Assembly: GCA_934728585.1 (NCBI GenBank)
Contig: CAKVDZ010000010.1
Coordinates: forward strand, 4,980-68,979
Reading direction: 5' to 3'
DNA: 64,000 nucleotides
Source of the DNA: an uncultured Candidatus Melainabacteria bacterium
GTDB lineage: Bacteria; Cyanobacteriota; Vampirovibrionia; Gastranaerophilales; Gastranaerophilaceae
The notes beneath the pieces are model-generated. The model saw nothing but the letters and a program-made list of their open reading frames with translations, did not search any database and was not told the origin of the DNA. Each line of letters begins with the position of its first letter. The stretch's first letter is position 1. Shown here one piece after another: positions 33,514 to 40,566 of the stretch. A program made the position numbers and the translations under genes.

Positions 33514-34593
33514 CTACTTCTTCTGCAAAAGTTCGCCTTTTTTAAGTTTGAATTGCATAATAAAACTATTTTTAATATTTTCACTATCAATGCCAAAATC
33601 ATTATCGTTGATAATATAAACATTACCCTCTTCGTCAGCAGTAATACCCTCTATTTTAATATTTTTAGTAATTTTATCGCTTTCTGTTAATGGTCTTAAA
33701 ATTGATTTTCTAGTAATTTTATTATTACCAAAATCAAAACCGTTTATAAAATGGCTTTCATAAAGTCTTTCTACAGTAAGAAGCTTGTTTTTGTCTTTCA
33801 AATAAACAGCACCACTTAAGATACTACTTTTGAAAAATCTATATTTGAAAACATCTTCCGCTTGTTCTGTTTTGATATTAAATTTTATAACACTAATATT
33901 TTTTTCGCCATTAAGTCCTGCTTGAGTAAAAACATAAATGTGGTCTTCGCCATCATAAACCATACTTTCAAAACCTAGATTTTTTTGGATATTATTGAAT
34001 TGTTCTGGCAAGTTGTAAGTAATTTTAGGGTTTTTAACTTTTGAGTTAACTGGCGCAAAACGTTTTACAACGTTCAAATTTTTGTCCAATTTTATGATTG
34101 ATGGATAATATTCTTCACCCAACCAGTAATTACCGTCTTTGTCAATAACAAAACTTTCAACATCGGCACCGTTAATATCAAATGGTAATTGTTTACCGTT
34201 TTTATCTACAGGAACACTATCACGCTCTGCAGAAATTGGCATACCTGAAAGTCCTTTTATTTTCTTTATATCAACAATATTTACTTTATCATTTTCTATT
34301 TTGAATTTAATTAAATTTGTTGTGTAATCCTTACATAAAAATGTTCTATAAAGTTTTCCGTCTTTTTCAAAATCATCAGAATTTGGACCTCTGTCAGTTA
34401 TTGCATATAAATAACCGTCTTTATAGAATAAATCTGAAAATCCACCTAGTTTAACATCGCCACAAACGTTTGGAATATTTGTTATGTCTATATTATATTT
34501 TTTGACAAAATCTAATTTGTCTGGACTTAGAACTACAAAATATATAATTAAAACTAATAATATTGATGCAAGAATTGCATTTATCTTTCTCAT
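33514..34593 (-). CDS. Phytase-like esterase domain protein (beta-propeller), membrane-anchored or exported
   Basis: The 359-residue protein begins with a signal anchor (residues about 5-24). It then follows the pattern of the phytase-like esterase domain: LGGFSDLFYKDGYLYAITDRG early on, ADVESFVIDKDGNYWLGEEY in the middle, LGFESMVYDGEDHIYVF, and IEGITADEEGNVYIINDND at the end. These repeated strands suggest a beta-propeller. The conserved acidic residues of the family are present. It probably acts outside the cytoplasmic membrane on phosphate or ester substrates. AGAGGA precedes the ATG, and there is a divergent promoter with the gene at 34670. Confidence 0.82.
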   Translation of the reverse strand: MRKINAILASILLVLIIYFVVLSPDKLDFVKKYNIDITNIPNVCGDVKLGGFSDLFYKDGYLYAITDRGPNSDDFEKDGKLYRTFLCKDYTTNLIKFKIENDKVNIVDIKKIKGLSGMPISAERDSVPVDKNGKQLPFDINGADVESFVIDKDGNYWLGEEYYPSIIKLDKNLNVVKRFAPVNSKVKNPKITYNLPEQFNNIQKNLGFESMVYDGEDHIYVFTQAGLNGEKNISVIKFNIKTEQAEDVFKYRFFKSSILSGAVYLKDKNKLLTVERLYESHFINGFDFGNNKITRKSILRPLTESDKITKNIKIEGITADEEGNVYIINDNDFGIDSENIKNSFIMQFKLKKGELLQKK

Positions 34594-34616
34594 TGTGTCT
34601 TCCTCTTTTTTGATGA

Positions 34617-34646
34617 ATTATAACACAAAACCTTGACTTTAAGCAA
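34617..34646 (-). promoter_or_regulatory. Promoter of the phytase-like gene
   Basis: On the minus strand TTGCTT and TATAAT are separated by 18 bases, directly upstream of AGAGGA and the ATG. It overlaps the divergent plus-strand promoter, so the two may interfere. Confidence 0.6.
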
Positions 34647-34661
34647 AAAAGTATTAATAAT
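34633..34661 (+). promoter_or_regulatory. Promoter of the small secreted protein gene at 34670
   Basis: TTGACT and AATAAT are separated by 17 bases. The start of transcription would fall within a few bases of the ATG, so the mRNA may be leaderless; no Shine-Dalgarno is present. Confidence 0.5.
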
Positions 34662-34669
34662 TTAATGTT

Positions 34670-35197
34670 ATGAAAAAATATCTACTAATCGCAACAATAC
34701 TATTTTTTGGCTTAACTGCACATGCACAACTTTTGCAAGGCGGAGTAACTTATGACGTGAATTCTGCACGTGAAGAATTAATGGACGGAATAACCTATAC
34801 TATTGATTCTCAATACGTTAACGGTTTTTATTACGATGCAGAACACGACCAAAATGTCGGATATATTCTTCAAGGTTTAACCGAACTAAAAGACCGCACC
34901 CTTGCTTATTTTTCAGATAATACTTACGCTGTAGCCAAAAATGCTGACCCGTATCACGTTTATTACTACGACGCAAACGGCACTTTGATGTACGTAGAAA
35001 AAAAAGACGGACTTAATTATCCATATAAAACTTACAAATACAACACTGCAAAAAAACTTGTAAATATGAGTATGCGTGTTTCAAAAGCAGAAACTTTCAT
35101 CTACTCAAAAGACGGAAAACTTCTTGCTCATTGGCTTAAAGACAAAGCCTATGATGCAGACGGAAATGTTATTATGAAAAGAAAATATGTTGAATAG
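34670..35197 (+). CDS. Small secreted protein with repeated Tyr-rich strands
   Basis: The 175-residue protein has a classical signal peptide (KKYLLIATILFFGLTAHA, cleavage after about residue 19). The mature part has repeated beta-type units such as GVTYDVNSA, GITYTIDSQ, YYYDANGTLMY, FIYSKDGKLLAHW and AYDADGNVIMKRKY. These resemble YD- or MORN-like antiparallel repeats. It is likely periplasmic or surface-located. Function unknown. The region immediately downstream is repeat mosaic, without a clear terminator. Confidence 0.72.
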   Translation: MKKYLLIATILFFGLTAHAQLLQGGVTYDVNSAREELMDGITYTIDSQYVNGFYYDAEHDQNVGYILQGLTELKDRTLAYFSDNTYAVAKNADPYHVYYYDANGTLMYVEKKDGLNYPYKTYKYNTAKKLVNMSMRVSKAETFIYSKDGKLLAHWLKDKAYDADGNVIMKRKYVE

Positions 35198-35249
35198 ATT
35201 TACTATTTTTCGCACAGTTTTATTTAAACGTTAATTTTGGATTATTATT

Positions 35250-35371
35250 TCACACAGCGCCCTACGCAAAATCCGCTTCTTGCCCGCTCGCGTTTAACGG
35301 GAACTCCGCCTTCTCCGCCGACTCATCGTCGCCGTGCGAGAGGCTACGCCCTCAGCTCGCTCGCGCTTCTT
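35250..35371. repeat. Mosaic of dispersed repeats A and B
   Basis: This stretch joins a truncated family B unit (35250-35277, CACACAGCGCCCTACGCAAA) directly to a diverged family A segment (35275-35309, CTCGCGTTTAACGGGAACTC). A 22-base segment at 35350-35371 is identical to the start of the 94-base tandem repeat at 27776. It is strikingly GC-rich for this genome. Open frames across it are repeat-derived and I do not consider them genes. Confidence 0.8.
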
Positions 35372-35490
35372 GGATTATTCGGGTACGCATAGCCTTTGCA
35401 TCTTCGCTTTTAATTTTCGTTACACTCAAATTAGCGCTCAAACAAGGCTATTTGCTCAGACGAGTTTCGTTCACTTTGTTCACTTCACTC

Positions 35491-35530
35491 CCTCTCACAA
35501 AACAATTATTAATTGTTTTGCTCGGCAGAG
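35491..35530. repeat. 40-bp palindromic repeat (family C), copy 1
   Basis: It contains the perfect palindrome CAAAACAATTA-T-TAATTGTTTTG followed by CTCGGCAGAG. A second copy lies at 35768-35807 and matches at 37 of 40 positions. Confidence 0.85.
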
Positions 35531-35542
35531 TCGAAAATCCAA

Positions 35543-35565
35543 TAAAAAGCCTCCCGAATGGGAGG
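35543..35565 (-). terminator. Minus-strand intrinsic terminator in the repeat-rich gap
   Basis: The stem CCTCCC/GGGAGG with a four-base loop is followed on the minus strand by CTTTTTATT. It implies minus-strand transcription through this gap and fits the small gene at 35820-35987 as its source. Confidence 0.8.
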
Positions 35566-35767
35566 TTAAATTTTGAATAAATAATTGAGAGAGAGAGTAT
35601 TAATAAATTAAATAAATTTTCCTTACCTTTTCCTAAAACCTTCATTCACATTGGAATGATTTATTGTTTAAAATTTTGTTTACTATATCCTTTCTTTGAT
35701 TGTAGATTGTAGTTGTTAATAATTATAGTCGTTGACTTGAATTATTGCTCCACTTACGCGATGCCTT

Positions 35768-35807
35768 CCTCTCACAAAACAATTATCAATTGTCTTGTTC
35801 GGCAGAG
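35768..35807. repeat. 40-bp palindromic repeat (family C), copy 2
   Basis: This copy lies just past the stop codon of the minus-strand 55-residue gene. Relative to copy 1 it has three substitutions, two of them inside the palindrome, so the hairpin is less perfect. Confidence 0.85.
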
Positions 35808-35819
35808 TGCAAAATTCAA

Positions 35820-35987
35820 TTATGCGATAAAATTAGAACCGTGGAAAGAAGCACCGTGGAAGAATGATTCTTTCATAATTCCTCTTAATGATTTTGCTCT
35901 TCTATCTTTTTTTGGTTCTGCGTTGATTGCTAATGTTGAAGCTTTGTATGCGTCTGCTGCTACTTGTGAAAATAACATATGTGCCAT
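35820..35987 (-). CDS. Small basic protein, 55 residues, unknown function
   Basis: An ATG frame of 55 codons on the minus strand begins MAHMLFSQVAADAYKAS and ends FHGASFHGSNFIA. A basic middle (PKKDRRAKSLRG) and a repeated FHG unit near the C-terminus are visible. AGAGGAG lies 12 bases upstream of the ATG, somewhat far. A minus-strand terminator at 35543-35565 could end its transcript. Codon use is ordinary for this genome, unlike the surrounding repeats. I do not recognise the family. It could be an RNA-binding or regulatory small protein; this is open. Confidence 0.6.
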   Translation of the reverse strand: MAHMLFSQVAADAYKASTLAINAEPKKDRRAKSLRGIMKESFFHGASFHGSNFIA

Positions 35988-36152
35988 CTGCTTTAAAAAC
36001 TCCTCTTAGCTCTCGTACTTATATAAAGAATAATTTTCTAAAAAAATTGCTTTTTTTATTCTTTATTACTTAATAATTCTTAACACAAAGACTCATTGGT
36101 ACGTCATTACTGGCGTTCCAAAATGTGTTAAGATATTCGTGAGATATTTTTT

Positions 36153-36217
36153 ATGTCACCCTGAACATATTCAGGGACTTTCATTGATGAGATTCCGAAA
36201 CAAGTTCGGAATGACAT
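36153..36217. repeat. REP-like palindromic element with two hairpins
   Basis: The element starts ATGTCA and ends TGACAT. Inside are two stems: CCCTGAA/TTCAGGG (36159-36176) and ATTCCGAA/TTCGGAAT (36192-36212). The pattern is typical of short dispersed palindromic repeats found between genes in many bacteria. A relative with similar ends lies at 40075-40200. Confidence 0.75.
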
Positions 36218-36323
36218 ATTTTTTCTATACTACATTAAAGTATTTTTTCAAAAATTTATTGCCTATTCAGGTATAATGAGGAATAGAACCATTTGCTCAT
36301 TCAATCATTCAACTTAATTTCAG

Positions 36324-36352
36324 TTCACAACTTGCAGATTTTATTATATAAT
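36324..36352 (+). promoter_or_regulatory. Promoter of sdaAB-sdaAA
   Basis: TTCACA and TATAAT are separated by exactly 17 bases. Transcription would start within a base or two of the ATG at 36359, giving a leaderless mRNA. The -35 box lies in an AGTTCACAACTT stretch of the dispersed TTCACA-type repeat. Confidence 0.6.
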
Positions 36353-36358
36353 ACACTT

Positions 36359-37030
36359 ATGAAACAGAGTTCTTTATTTGACGCAATTGCTCCTATAATG
36401 ATTGGACCCTCAAGCTCTCACACTGCTGGAGCCGTTAGGTTGGGGTTGTTAGCAAAAAATATTTTTGCTGATGAGGTTAAAAAAATAACTTTCAGATTAT
36501 ATAATTCTTATGCGCAAACAGGTTTTGGGCATGGTACTGATAAAGGCTTGCTTGCTGGCGTTTTAGGATTGGCAGTTGATGACAAGCGCATTAAAAATAT
36601 TTTTAATTTGCCAGAAGCACAAAATATTGAATATAAGTTTGAATATTTAGAGGATTTTAACCGCCATCCAAATGCTGTTGATTTTATTTTTGAAAATGAT
36701 AATCAAAATATGGTTATTTGTGGTGATTCAGTTGGCGCTGGTAATGTTAGAATTACTAAAATTAATGATTTTTCAGTAAATCTAGCTGGCGATTACAATT
36801 CTTTGATTATGAGCTACAAGGACGTTACTGGTATGATTTCTAAGGTTACAGAAATTATTCAGGACGAAAATATAAATATTGCATCGCTTATTTGCGAACG
36901 TAGTGCAAAGGGTGAAGACGCGTCAATGTGTATCTGTGTTGACGGTGATTTGAATAATTCTATAATCGAAAAAATTATGCAAATTCCTGATATTTATTTT
37001 GTAAGAAATATTTCTAAATTGGAAAATTAA
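36359..37030 (+). CDS. sdaAB: L-serine dehydratase, iron-sulfur-dependent, beta subunit
   Basis: With the alpha subunit it deaminates L-serine to pyruvate. The ATG at 36359 (MKQSSLFDAIAPIMIGPSSS) is used because it matches the family start; the 22 codons before it contain the promoter. The 223-residue protein has GPSSSHTAGAVRLG (15-28), GFGHGTDKGLLAGVLGL and a C-terminal ACT domain (VTGMISKVTEIIQDENINIA), which in this family may sense serine. sdaAA follows after two bases. No Shine-Dalgarno is visible, consistent with a leaderless transcript. Confidence 0.93.
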   Translation: MKQSSLFDAIAPIMIGPSSSHTAGAVRLGLLAKNIFADEVKKITFRLYNSYAQTGFGHGTDKGLLAGVLGLAVDDKRIKNIFNLPEAQNIEYKFEYLEDFNRHPNAVDFIFENDNQNMVICGDSVGAGNVRITKINDFSVNLAGDYNSLIMSYKDVTGMISKVTEIIQDENINIASLICERSAKGEDASMCICVDGDLNNSIIEKIMQIPDIYFVRNISKLEN

Positions 37031-37032
37031 TT

Positions 37033-37926
37033 ATGACAAAAGATATAAAAACATTTGAAGATTTGGCTTTGAGTTGTGAACAACAACATAAAAAGATATA
37101 TGAAATTTTTCAAGAACGTGAAGCTAAACTTCAAGAAATAAACGTAATTGAAGTTAGAAACAAGGTTAAAAAATCACTTGACGCTATGCGTGATGCGATT
37201 AGGACAGGTCTTAACTCTCGTGAAAAGTCAATCAGCAAACAATGTGGTGACGACTGTTTTACTTTAGAAAAAAGATATTTAGAAAAACCAGCAATTTTCG
37301 GTAGTGCATTTGAAAAGATTACAACATACGCGCTTGCAACTATTGAAGAAAATTTGCGTATGGGTAAAATTGTTGCTTGCCCTACTGCTGGCTCTTGTGG
37401 AATTGTTCCATCAGTTTTGATTGGAATAAGCGAAGAATATAACTTTGACGAAAATACTCAAATTGACGCTTTAATTACAGCTGGCGCAATTGCAACAATT
37501 GTTTCATACAAAGTTGCTTTAGCTGGTGCTGTTGCTGGCTGTCAGGCAGAATGTGGTGTTGCGTCAGCTATGAGTGCTGGTGCTTTGACTCAAATGTTTG
37601 GTGGTACAGTTGAGCAAATTTTGAATGCTGTTGCGCTATGTTTGAAAAATATTATGGGTTTAACTTGTGATCCTGTGGCTGGATTGGTTGAAATTCCATG
37701 TGTGAAAAGAAATCCATTTTTAGCAGTGAATGCAGTTACTGCGTATGAGTTAGCGATTTCTGGCATAAAAAGTAAAATTCCAGTTGATGAAGTGGTTGAT
37801 GCTATGATGCAGACAGGCGAATTAATGTCACCAATGCTAAAAGAGTGTTCACAAGCTGGTTTAGCTAAAACAAAAACTGCTATAAAGATTGAAAAAGATT
37901 TGAAAAATTTAAACAAGGAGAAATAA
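37033..37926 (+). CDS. sdaAA: L-serine dehydratase, iron-sulfur-dependent, alpha subunit
   Basis: This is the catalytic subunit, carrying an oxygen-sensitive [4Fe-4S] cluster. The 297-residue protein shows ACPTAGSCGIVPSVLIG, AGCQAECGVASAMSAGAL, IMGLTCDPVAGLVEIPCVKRN and the conserved C-terminal MSPMLKECSQAGLA. Cysteines in these motifs supply the cluster ligands in characterised relatives. The oxygen-labile enzyme and HydG nearby both fit an anaerobe. It overlaps the next membrane-protein gene by one base. Confidence 0.94.
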   Translation: MTKDIKTFEDLALSCEQQHKKIYEIFQEREAKLQEINVIEVRNKVKKSLDAMRDAIRTGLNSREKSISKQCGDDCFTLEKRYLEKPAIFGSAFEKITTYALATIEENLRMGKIVACPTAGSCGIVPSVLIGISEEYNFDENTQIDALITAGAIATIVSYKVALAGAVAGCQAECGVASAMSAGALTQMFGGTVEQILNAVALCLKNIMGLTCDPVAGLVEIPCVKRNPFLAVNAVTAYELAISGIKSKIPVDEVVDAMMQTGELMSPMLKECSQAGLAKTKTAIKIEKDLKNLNKEK

Positions 37927-38750
37927 TGAAATTAGAAATTAAAAAAGCGTTTAAAGATGTTGTAAATTTAAAATATTTTGTACCATATTTGTTTATTTTT
38001 GCTGTAATTTCAGCAATTAGTGCAATATTTTCTAATACTAATGAAATGCAGAACAATGTTAACATCGGAAATGTTTTTAGTATTCTTACTTATATTTCTT
38101 TAGGTTATTTGTTTATTATGACAAATAATGTTTTAAACAATAAAGAAGAAAATTTAGAGGAAACTTTTTTGGCTTCTTTGTGGAATTCAACTAAAAAAGG
38201 GTTCAAAGGGTTTATCGCAATTGCTTTAAACACAATTCTTTTTGTTTTAATAATATTATTATTTGTAATGGTTGTAATTTTTACCTTGTATAAATTGGGT
38301 ATTATTGGTGCTTTGAGTGAAAAAATTATACATCAATATATGTGGTTAATGGCATTTATTATCGCTCCTTTAGTTCCAACAATGTTATTTACACTAAAAC
38401 TTCTTCCAGTTGTATATAGTGAAAAATTTTCGATTAAAGATACTTTCCACTGGATAAAAATTTGTAAAAACTTCTTTAGTAAAGAAAATATAAAAGAAAC
38501 GCTTGCCATAATTGGTTTGTATGTTTTAGTTTTAATGATTTTAGGGCTTTGCTTGTTTGCTTTGACATTTTTAATTAATTTGGTTGTTGTACTTGTATCA
38601 AAATACTTGTTACAAGACCATTATGTAGCATTAGCATTTATGATAAATATGTCAGCAGTAATTTTACCGTTTATATTTGCCTTGTTGCATTATACAATTT
38701 CAGGCGTGATGTTTACATTGTTTGCTAACGTTTATAAGAAAGGAATATAA
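37926..38750 (+). CDS. Polytopic membrane protein (DUF4013-like), unknown function
   Basis: The 274-residue protein has about six hydrophobic segments (roughly 19-35, 49-66, 94-122, 136-158, 195-228 and 238-265) separated by Lys-rich loops. AAGGAG lies six bases before an ATG that overlaps the sdaAA stop. The general layout resembles DUF4013-type glycerophosphodiester-phosphodiesterase-like membrane domains, but no catalytic motif is present. The function is not clear. Confidence 0.65.
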   Translation: MKLEIKKAFKDVVNLKYFVPYLFIFAVISAISAIFSNTNEMQNNVNIGNVFSILTYISLGYLFIMTNNVLNNKEENLEETFLASLWNSTKKGFKGFIAIALNTILFVLIILLFVMVVIFTLYKLGIIGALSEKIIHQYMWLMAFIIAPLVPTMLFTLKLLPVVYSEKFSIKDTFHWIKICKNFFSKENIKETLAIIGLYVLVLMILGLCLFALTFLINLVVVLVSKYLLQDHYVALAFMINMSAVILPFIFALLHYTISGVMFTLFANVYKKGI

Positions 38751-38753
38751 AAT

Positions 38754-38969
38754 TTGGCAGATATACTTGATTTATTAGGTATAATTTGGCTTGTTGTCGT
38801 TGTTAGTGTAATAGTATTTCTTTTGGGCGGATATATTTTCCTTACGTTTGCTTTGGATTATTCAGGCTTTTTTTCATCGAAAGATGTTAGAAAAAAAATT
38901 GTAAAAGATGTGAAAAAATTTATAAAATGTCGCTTTTCACAAGAAAAAATACAAGAACAGTTCTTTTGA
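38754..38969 (+). CDS. Small single-span membrane protein, 71 residues
   Basis: A TTG start has AAAGGA upstream and lies three bases after the previous stop. One or two hydrophobic segments (about 8-38) are followed by a basic tail (SSKDVRKKIVKDVKKFIKC). It is probably in one transcript with the serine dehydratase genes. Unrecognised. Confidence 0.55.
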   Translation: MADILDLLGIIWLVVVVSVIVFLLGGYIFLTFALDYSGFFSSKDVRKKIVKDVKKFIKCRFSQEKIQEQFF

Positions 38970-39046
38970 TTACTATTATGGTGATTATAGTCGGAATGTA
39001 GCTTTTCTTTTTGAGTAAAATTATTACAAGAAAAATTTAAAAGCGC

Positions 39047-39075
39047 TTGAAAAATAATTAAATATAGTTTATACT
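39047..39075 (+). promoter_or_regulatory. Promoter upstream of the prepilin region
   Basis: TTGAAA and TATACT are separated by exactly 17 bases, with the predicted start near 39082. It could drive the 23-codon frame at 39096 and the prepilin gene. Confidence 0.6.
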
Positions 39076-39095
39076 GATAAAAAAGGATTTTGATT

Positions 39096-39167
39096 ATGGC
39101 TGAAAGTATTATAAATAAAAGAACTCAAACATTCTTGGGGGCAAACTTAGTAGTAATGCCTCTTTAG
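39096..39167 (+). CDS. Very short open frame (23 codons), possible leader peptide
   Basis: A frame starting MAESIINKRTQTFLG lies just behind the promoter at 39047, with AAAAGGA eight bases before the ATG. It ends 35 bases before the prepilin start. It may be a real micro-protein, a leader peptide, or the 5' remnant of a gene interrupted by repeat insertion. The evidence is only signal placement. Confidence 0.3.
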   Translation: MAESIINKRTQTFLGANLVVMPL

Positions 39168-39202
39168 GCTATTTTGTAAAAAGATTTTTTGAGAGTATAA
39201 AA

Positions 39203-40063
39203 ATGAAATGTTGTGAATTGTCGCTTGTGAATAGTGAATCGACAAATAATAAACAAGCAAATGATAATAAAGTCGACTCACAACTGTCTTGGATTATTGC
39301 TTCACTCGGACAAGTTGCTCATTTCACTAGCGTTGTCATTCGCAATGTCCTCGCTACTTCGGGCTGGGTTCGCTTTGCTCACACGGCGCCCTACGCAAAA
39401 TCCGCTCACAACTCACTAGTAAAAGCTATCGCTTTTACTCTCGCCGAAACCCTTGTTGTGATGGGTATTATTGGCGTAGTTGCGGCGTTGACTATTCCGA
39501 ACTTAAACCAAGCCACAGGCGATAGAGAAAAAGTTGCAAAAGTTAAGAAAATATATTCAAACCTTGAAGATGCATTTGGTCGAGCAACTGCGGTTTATGG
39601 ACCTTATGACACATGGTTTAATGGGTTAAGTACAGGTGAAGAAAGAGCAACTCGCAAAGGACAACGTCTGACTGAATTTATGAAGGTATCAAAAGATTGT
39701 GGATATGTTACAGAAGATAATAATACTTGCATTAAACCATTTGTAGAGACATATTCAATAATAACTGCAGATGGTACAGGAATAGGTTTTTATGGTGTTA
39801 ATGATTTTATTTGGGTTGATATAGACGGTATAAATAAAGGTAAAAATAATGCGGGATTTGATAATTTTGGGTTTTTATTAACTAATGATGGTGTTATTCC
39901 AGAAGGTTGTGATGGATCAATGTTGATGGCCTCTGGAAGATATGACAATGCAACTTGTTGGATTATACAAAATGGTAATATGGATTACTTGAAAACAGAT
40001 AGCCAAGGGAAATGTCCAAACGGTACAACACTTGACTGGACAACAAATACAACTTGCAAATAG
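39203..40063 (+). CDS. Type IV pilin-like (pseudopilin) protein with repeat-encoded leader
   Basis: A prepilin signature lies at residues 77-100: AFTLAETLVVMGIIGVVAAL, with cleavage predicted after Ala77 and the conserved Glu as mature residue 5. The mature part has KVKKIYSNLEDAFGRA, VDIDGINKG, NAGFDNFGF and a Cys-containing end WTTNTTCK, shared with the pilin at 54.0 kb. The leader is 77 residues long instead of the usual 6-25. It is encoded by dispersed repeats, including a family B unit at 39360-39405. No ATG, GTG or TTG occurs in frame nearer the cleavage site than codon 9, so the leader seems real unless translation starts at an unusual codon. It is likely exported and assembled with a type II secretion or type IV pilus machine. 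Confidence 0.8.
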   Translation: MKCCELSLVNSESTNNKQANDNKVDSQLSWIIASLGQVAHFTSVVIRNVLATSGWVRFAHTAPYAKSAHNSLVKAIAFTLAETLVVMGIIGVVAALTIPNLNQATGDREKVAKVKKIYSNLEDAFGRATAVYGPYDTWFNGLSTGEERATRKGQRLTEFMKVSKDCGYVTEDNNTCIKPFVETYSIITADGTGIGFYGVNDFIWVDIDGINKGKNNAGFDNFGFLLTNDGVIPEGCDGSMLMASGRYDNATCWIIQNGNMDYLKTDSQGKCPNGTTLDWTTNTTCK

Positions 40064-40074
40064 TGAGTAGTCAT

Positions 40075-40200
40075 GTCATACTGAAACGCTAAAAGTACAA
40101 ATTTGTAGTTTAAAGTTCTATGTTCAGCATCTCACAAATAGCAAGATTTTGAACATCGCTTGTCTAGCTACAATGCGTCAATTGAACGCTTCAGAATGAC
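40075..40200. repeat. Palindromic intergenic element
   Basis: The ends are near-perfect inverted repeats: GTCATACTGAA at the left and TTCAGAATGAC at the right match at 10 of 11 positions when one is reversed. Internal TTCAGCATCTCAC and TTTGAACATCG segments recall the element at 36153. It lies directly after the prepilin stop. Confidence 0.6.
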
Positions 40201-40236
40201 AAAGACTGTGTCGTTTGTGAGTAGTGCTCAACAAAA

Positions 40237-40566
40237 TCAAAACAACTCTGCATTAAAGAAAATACCGTCTTGCGAAACTTCTTCAAATAATTCTTCTTCT
40301 TTTTTTAAGGATTGAATTGTATGTGGGTGCAAGTCGATAAACACGTCAAAATCTTCTTCTATTTTGCCTATTATGCGCCAAATTTTTTCACGTTGTTCTT
40401 TTGATTGCTCTTTATTGAAAATTGCAACAAGTTCAATGTCTTCATCAGGGTGCATTTTTCCGTCTAAAAACAAGCCAAAAAGGTAAATTCCGCTAAAATC
40501 AGAACTGTACTCAACTTTAAGGTCTTTTATTAATTCAACAATAATGTCGTCTATTTTATTAGACAT
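40237..40566 (-). CDS. Nucleotidyltransferase-like (MNT/pol beta) protein, degenerate
   Basis: The 109-residue protein follows the minimal nucleotidyltransferase pattern: YLFGLFLDGKMHPDEDIELVAIF, in place of the active G-S-x(n)-D-x-D motif, then a helix KEQREKIWRIIGKIEEDF and a third strand FDVFIDLH. The usual Gly-Ser is replaced by Gly-Leu, so activity is doubtful. Full-size relatives act in HEPN/MNT toxin-antitoxin pairs. No HEPN partner is visible. It overlaps the end of hisS by eight bases, so it is co-transcribed with hisS. Confidence 0.65.
   Translation of the reverse strand: MSNKIDDIIVELIKDLKVEYSSDFSGIYLFGLFLDGKMHPDEDIELVAIFNKEQSKEQREKIWRIIGKIEEDFDVFIDLHPHTIQSLKKEEELFEEVSQDGIFFNAELF

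Noticed and set aside
35334..35576. Plus-strand open frame of 80 codons
   Set aside because: It is made of repeat families A and C, crosses the minus-strand terminator and has no ribosome binding site.
35448..35645. Minus-strand open frame of 65 codons
   Set aside because: It runs through the terminator hairpin at 35543-35565 and into a family C repeat.
35713..36009. Plus-strand open frame of 98 codons
   Set aside because: It is the antisense of the 55-residue minus-strand gene, which has a better ribosome site and terminator context.
36293..36358. Longer N-terminus of SdaAB
   Set aside because: The 22 extra codons contain the promoter hexamers and repeat DNA and do not match the family start.
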